Below are positions 61,600 to 64,000 of a stretch of DNA of 64,000 nucleotides, piece after piece; positions within the stretch are counted from its first letter, which is position 1, and the number at the start of each line of letters is the position of its first letter. The notes beneath the pieces are model-generated. The model was not told the origin of the DNA and ran no database searches. It saw only the letters and a list, made by a program, of their open reading frames with translations. Source of the DNA: Branchiostoma floridae (taxonomy: Eukaryota; Chordata; Leptocardii; Amphioxiformes; Branchiostomatidae); the NCBI RefSeq assembly GCF_000003815.2, contig NC_049986.1, forward strand, positions 10,557,086-10,621,085. Direction: 5' to 3'. The translations under genes were made by a program, and so were the position numbers.

Positions 61600-63198
61600 T
61601 CGGCCTTTTTCATGGATCCCGATGGATTTGTTTTATATATGATGGAGTCAACGGTGCGATACTGCCTTGCCGCCAGTAATGTGCAATTTCAGGAGACGCT
61701 TTGGGAAAGAAAGTTTGAACATTCCAAGACGATGTTACGGAACGGTACGTCGCGCCGCCAGTGGAACATCGGTGAATCGTATCTCCATTGATCCGTTGTT
61801 TTTTTACAGGGCGAGATAAATTAAGGCGAGGTAATGGCGGGTTCACACCGTACATCAATATGAGGTACCTGGACGGTAATTGTAACGGACACGGTGAACG
61901 GTGGACCACTGCGAGAGCAAAAAGGTAATTTGACCGGTCGATACTAGTGAAAACGCTTTTGATTTATTCTTTGGGATTCATCAATTCGCGAGATTGACTA
62001 ACTGCGGCGGGGTACACAATGGACACTTGTTTCCCTGTCGGGCTAGACAAATGTGTCTTCAGTCGCTACAGATCACGGTTTCCAGTGGCGGCATCAAAGG
62101 CAAGCCGGCTTTACTCTCTTCTCTCGGATCGCGTGGCATCAAATCCTCGCTTAAATGAACGGCCGGGGAGAGAGCTTGTCTTTCATCACACGATCGGTTT
62201 CGTACCTAATCCAATCACGTGATCGCCGTTACACGTGGATTTGATGAATGTAGTTCCCTGTGTCAACTGGCGAGGGTAAGGAGACTTAATATGGATGCAG
62301 GACACACGCTGTGAGCGCTAAGGCGCTACCATTGTACGTGCTCCGCCGTCACATCTTCAGTGCAATCTCCTAGCTGACGAGGGCTCTTGTTACAAAATTA
62401 TCGGTTCGGCTTTCTAATCTACATTGAATAACTCAAGTGCCATATTTTTAGGACACCGTTACGACTTAGATCACTCGATATCGGATTTATTTGTTCTCTT
62501 AATATGGAGGATAAATGGATTAAGGAGTATTGAGATATGTGGGCAGCGGTATTCGACGAAGGATTGGGGTCAACGCACAATGAGGAACTCTCGTCTCTTT
62601 TGGTATCGGAGTATGTCCTTTAGCTGGGGAATCGAAAGCAGACGGCCTGTGCTTAAATATCACCGTTCTTCAGTCGGACTGATTTTTATCTGCGGGATAC
62701 CTGGATTATCTTCCGTCGTGTGGAAACGGATTGAGAAGTTATACGTGCTGCAAATCAACAAAGGGTGTCGTCACGTAGCATCACTGCTACAACGTGCCAG
62801 CCTTTGGGATACATTACTGAAGTGATGTTTCTCAGCAGACAACGTTTGACGAGGAGGCGGGGAACCAGCGACTGTGGCAAGTACAGCCAAACGGTACGGA
62901 ACTCGACATGCCTCCCTAAGCCGCTGCTCTGCATAAGGGATTGTGCCTGGTAAGCAAAGACGAGGTAGGCGTTGAATGCTTGATTTTGTTCAAATTGGAA
63001 AAAAGATATAGCGCTTGAATTGCTTGCTTTATGGAGTTAGTAGACATTGCGGATCGATACGTTAGAAACGCCCAGGAAATAGGCGCGTTGGAGGGGAATT
63101 ACGCCGCGTCAAATTATGATGATGGGGGATTATTCCGTCTACTCTTTGAGAGCAATGGATGGTCGGAAGGGATAACTGATGAGAGGATTTAGGGGAAG
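61600..63198 (+). promoter_or_regulatory. Probable 5' leader and promoter-proximal region of the LRR gene
   Basis: The stretch before the LRR start codon is visibly richer in GC and CpG than the AT-rich desert to its left (for example around 61730-61770, 62150-62230 and 62860-62900). It holds a 133-codon plus-strand frame at 62424-62825 and a 99-codon minus-strand frame at 61610-61909. Neither resembles a known protein and both may be chance. No clear TATA box or initiator could be assigned. By position this is the best place for the transcription start, the 5' UTR and possibly a non-coding first exon and intron. This is inferred from position and composition only. Confidence 0.35.
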
Positions 63199-64000
63199 AT
63201 GGCGCCTCGGAAATGTTTAGTTTGGCGACGGAGAATCGTTCCACTTCTCGTCGTCCTTGCTGGATTAGTGGAGCGGGTCATGTTGGCTTCGTGCCCGGCC
63301 CAGTGCGTCTGCGAAGCGGAGTACACAACCGTGTCCTGTACTAATGGGGGCCTTCAGCAGGTGCCAAAGGGGACGCCGTATGGCGCGCTTTCATTAAGCC
63401 TGAGCGGTAATAACATCAGCGGAGTCATCGACGATCAGTTTGAAGAATTCAGACAGCTCCAGACCTTGGACCTGAGCTTCAACACGATATCGGAGATCGA
63501 AGACGGGGCCTTCGTCGGTTTAGAAAGCCTACACACCCTACAACTTTATTACAACAGGTTGACCTCCATTCCCAGCGAAGCGCTCAGACGACTTCCGCAT
63601 CTCAAAGAGCTGTGGCTGCGGGGTAATCCCATAAATTGTTTGGACGCAGATGCCTTCACTTACCTCCCTAATCTACAGTTATTAGACTTAGGAGAGCTGA
63701 GGCATCTAGAGGCCATAAGCGACGACGTGTTTACTGGTCTTTCTAAGCTAGTCCACCTCAACTTTGCTGTTGCTAACCTACAAACAGTGCCTTACCTTGA
63801 TGAGCTAGAGAGTCTAGAAGAGTTAGACTTATCCGGGAATTCAATAAAAGTAATAAATACAGAGTCATTTTCTGGCCTCTCAAAACTAAAAAGGTTGATA
63901 ATTATATCATCCCAAGTGACAGAGATAAAGAGATTCTCGTTTTCCTATTTGAAGAGTTTGACTGAATTGGACCTATCGTACAATAATATATCAGTATGCC
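63199..64000 (+). CDS. LRRC4/NGL-like leucine-rich-repeat cell-surface protein, 5' part (continues past the window)
   Basis: The reading frame is open for 267 codons up to the window edge. Start choice is firm: an in-frame TAG lies at 63190-63192, and the ATG has A at -3 and G at +4, a strong Kozak context. Residues 1-31 look like a signal peptide: a basic WRRR stretch, then the hydrophobic IVPLLVVLAGLV. An LRR N-terminal cap follows, with C32, C36, C38 and C47 (Cx3CxCx8C). LRRs start near residue 64 and recur every 23-24 residues, with LxxLxLxxN cores at about 66, 90, 114, 138, 162, 187, 209, 233 and 257. The segment LDLGELRHLEAIS (residues 162-174) and the following short VPYLDELESLEELDLSGN repeat match the hallmark of the LRRC4/LRRC4B/LRRC4C (netrin-G ligand) family. 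Family members are single-pass postsynaptic adhesion proteins with LRRs, an Ig domain and a PDZ-binding tail, usually encoded in one coding exon. The Ig, membrane and tail parts should lie beyond 64000. Orthology to one vertebrate paralogue cannot be told. Other extracellular LRR families (LINGO, LRRTM, Slit-like) are less likely alternatives. Confidence 0.86.
   Translation, partial: MAPRKCLVWRRRIVPLLVVLAGLVERVMLASCPAQCVCEAEYTTVSCTNGGLQQVPKGTPYGALSLSLSGNNISGVIDDQFEEFRQLQTLDLSFNTISEIEDGAFVGLESLHTLQLYYNRLTSIPSEALRRLPHLKELWLRGNPINCLDADAFTYLPNLQLLDLGELRHLEAISDDVFTGLSKLVHLNFAVANLQTVPYLDELESLEELDLSGNSIKVINTESFSGLSKLKRLIIISSQVTEIKRFSFSYLKSLTELDLSYNNISVC

Noticed and set aside
62424-62825. 133-codon plus-strand frame upstream of the LRR gene
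   Set aside because: Non-ATG start and no domain; more likely open by chance in the GC-richer leader region.
1-64000. CRISPR arrays, rRNA genes, bacterial operons, viral genes
   Set aside because: No regularly spaced direct repeats with unique spacers, no rRNA-like segments, no operon-like gene packing and no viral proteins were seen.

Overview
The window reads as invertebrate deuterostome nuclear DNA. Amphioxus (Branchiostoma) is my best guess, by inference only. It is AT-rich, very poor in coding sequence, contains three runs of N (assembly gaps), and is full of decayed mobile elements and simple repeats. There are no operons, ribosome binding sites, CRISPR arrays or other prokaryotic features. 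The one clear host gene is a vertebrate-type LRRC4/NGL-like leucine-rich-repeat protein that starts at 63199 on the plus strand and runs off the right edge.

Layout. 1-5.4 kb: AT-rich DNA with a TATA-like box and an unrecognised 117-codon ORF, a (CA)n tract, a nearly full tRNA-derived SINE, an ACGTG-dense patch ending in a 100-N gap, a LINE C-terminal fossil and a 141-N gap. 5.4-17 kb: desert with a minus-strand SINE copy, a second (CA)n cluster, a 17-G run and a CAAC-type repeat. 17.1-17.7 kb: a complete but internally deleted mariner element (582 bp including its TA copies). 19-20.6 kb: a 131-bp duplication and a possible MITE. 23.7-24 kb: a SINE tail. 25.2-26.4 kb: a candidate exon followed by a piggyBac-type non-autonomous element with TTAA flanks. 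27.4-33.8 kb: a (TG)n cluster, two small inverted-repeat elements and a further SINE. 35-42.8 kb: a SINE, a hairpin, an ORF that could encode a membrane segment, a 65-bp minisatellite, a CpG-rich patch with a CRE and a 141-bp duplication. 47-52.7 kb: a diverged duplication, a pair of CRE palindromes, a tRNA-headed SINE, a TATA box next to a splice-donor-like sequence and a 38-bp minisatellite. 54-58 kb: two MITEs, one sitting between two copies of a SINE tail, and a LINE 3' end next to a 100-N gap. 61.6-63.2 kb: a CpG-richer leader into the LRR gene.

Taken together, this looks like the large 5' intergenic region of one neuronal-type LRR cell-surface gene. The mobile elements are all fossils or non-autonomous: mariner, piggyBac-like, several small inverted-repeat elements, LINE 3' ends and related SINE tails. 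I found no convincing new multi-gene system. The most interesting items are the piggyBac-type element, whose asymmetric ends mirror piggyBac's spacer architecture and which carries CRE and YY1-like sites, and the set of SINE copies sharing one conserved 3' tail.
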